Assembly (NCBI GenBank): GCA_018881555.1
Contig: JACAXG010000075.1
Coordinates: forward strand, 3,268,477-3,332,476
DNA: 64,000 nt
From: Amblyornis subalaris
Taxonomy: Eukaryota; Chordata; Aves; Passeriformes; Ptilonorhynchidae
Reading direction: 5' to 3'
A program made the translations under genes and the position numbers. The notes under the pieces are model-generated. The model was not told the origin of the DNA. It searched no databases and was given only the letters and a program-made list of their open reading frames with translations. Shown here piece after piece: positions 63,197 through 64,000 of this stretch. Position 1 is the first letter of the stretch. Each line of letters opens with the position of its first letter.

Positions 63197-64000
63197 CTGG
63201 AGTTGGAAAGGAGGAAAAAGTCACACTGGAAAAATTTCAACAGGAAGTTGGCCACAGCCACCCAACCGGTTATTCTGCTGCTTTCCCACCCAAACCACGC
63301 TCTCAGGAGCCTCCAAACTCTATTTGGGAACAATGAGGCAGAATGTACCCACTGGATGAGCTGCCCACAAGTAATGACACTGGAAGTGGAAGCAATCAGA
63401 CCCTGCTCCATCAGCCCTGTGCAGGGAGCACGNCTGGAGCTGCAGCTACACCAAGGTTATGTGAACAGATACACCCTTGTCTGACACCGAGTCAGCTACN
63501 GCTGGACACGATACCCTGTCCTGGGAGACATATTCCAGCCTCTAACACAGCCAGTAGCATTGTCACAGGGACTGAACAGCGTCCAACTGGGAGNACAGTG
63601 GGGAAATCTGCAGATTTTTGCAATAAACCAACTCAGGATTGTCTGAGTGGCTCCCCAAATTGACATCTGGCATTTCTGGAGATGGAAGAAGTTTCTTGCT
63701 GCAGCCTAAGACCAAGCCCTCAAACTCTGTGACAGATAAGCACTGCCCTGCACACAAAGCAGTGTACACAGCTCTTCGTCAAGCTCTGAGTACACCTGGT
63801 ATGAATCTCAAAGATAATTGTCCTTATTTTTCCCACCAAACACAGCATTGAGCAGAAAAAGAGCTCTCCTGTGCATTTGCTCAAATGGGATTTGGTTTCC
63901 AAGCACAGGTAATGTGACCAATACCTTTACCTTGCTTAAAATAGCACACACAAATTGCGTTACACCCACTATCTCCCTTTTTAATCAAACGGTTCTGTTT
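63197..64000 (-). other. CPD intron 1 (3' part)
   Basis: At least 804 bp of intron 1 upstream of exon 2. No sequence like CPD exon 1 (signal peptide, start of domain I) is visible before the window ends. Confidence 0.85.

Overview
The window is nuclear DNA from a vertebrate, most likely a bird. It holds two multi-exon housekeeping genes with GT-AG introns, CR1 LINE fragments whose 3' ends are of the avian type, fairly compact introns, a CpG-island promoter, and single unresolved bases (N) typical of a draft assembly. Nothing points to a species. There are no bacterial or phage features.

Both genes are on the minus strand, so they read from right to left. From the right edge to 43,117 runs CPD (carboxypeptidase D). 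Twenty coding exons (exons 2-21 by comparison with the 21-exon human gene) can be placed base by base between 63,196 and 43,117. Together they encode about 1,137 residues in one unbroken frame: the second half of carboxypeptidase domain I, all of domains II and III, the transmembrane helix and the cytoplasmic tail. Exon 1, with the signal peptide and the start of domain I, lies beyond the right edge. Domains I (as far as seen) and II keep their catalytic residues. Domain III has lost them, as in other CPD proteins.

After a 3' UTR of up to about 2.9 kb comes a CpG island (about 39,420-40,480). GOSR1 (Golgi SNARE GS28/GOS-28) starts inside it at 39,812. Its nine coding exons run to a stop at 14,986 and encode 248 residues. 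The gene has a GC-AG first intron, a 30-bp microexon and two long introns (14.3 and 5.6 kb). CPD followed by GOSR1 in the same orientation is also the human order on 17q11.2. Both products act in the secretory pathway: GOSR1 in ER-Golgi and intra-Golgi fusion, CPD as a trans-Golgi/endosomal peptidase. They are neighbours, not an operon.

The left 14 kb contains the probable GOSR1 3' UTR and then apparently gene-free DNA with microsatellites, one CR1 fragment and some CpG-containing blocks that may be conserved non-coding elements. Less explained parts are a CpG-containing block in GOSR1 intron 8 with open frames on both strands and a possible terminal exon (17.7-18.2 kb), a 57-bp minisatellite between the two genes, and an AT-rich island carrying only variant poly(A) signals at the presumed CPD 3' end.
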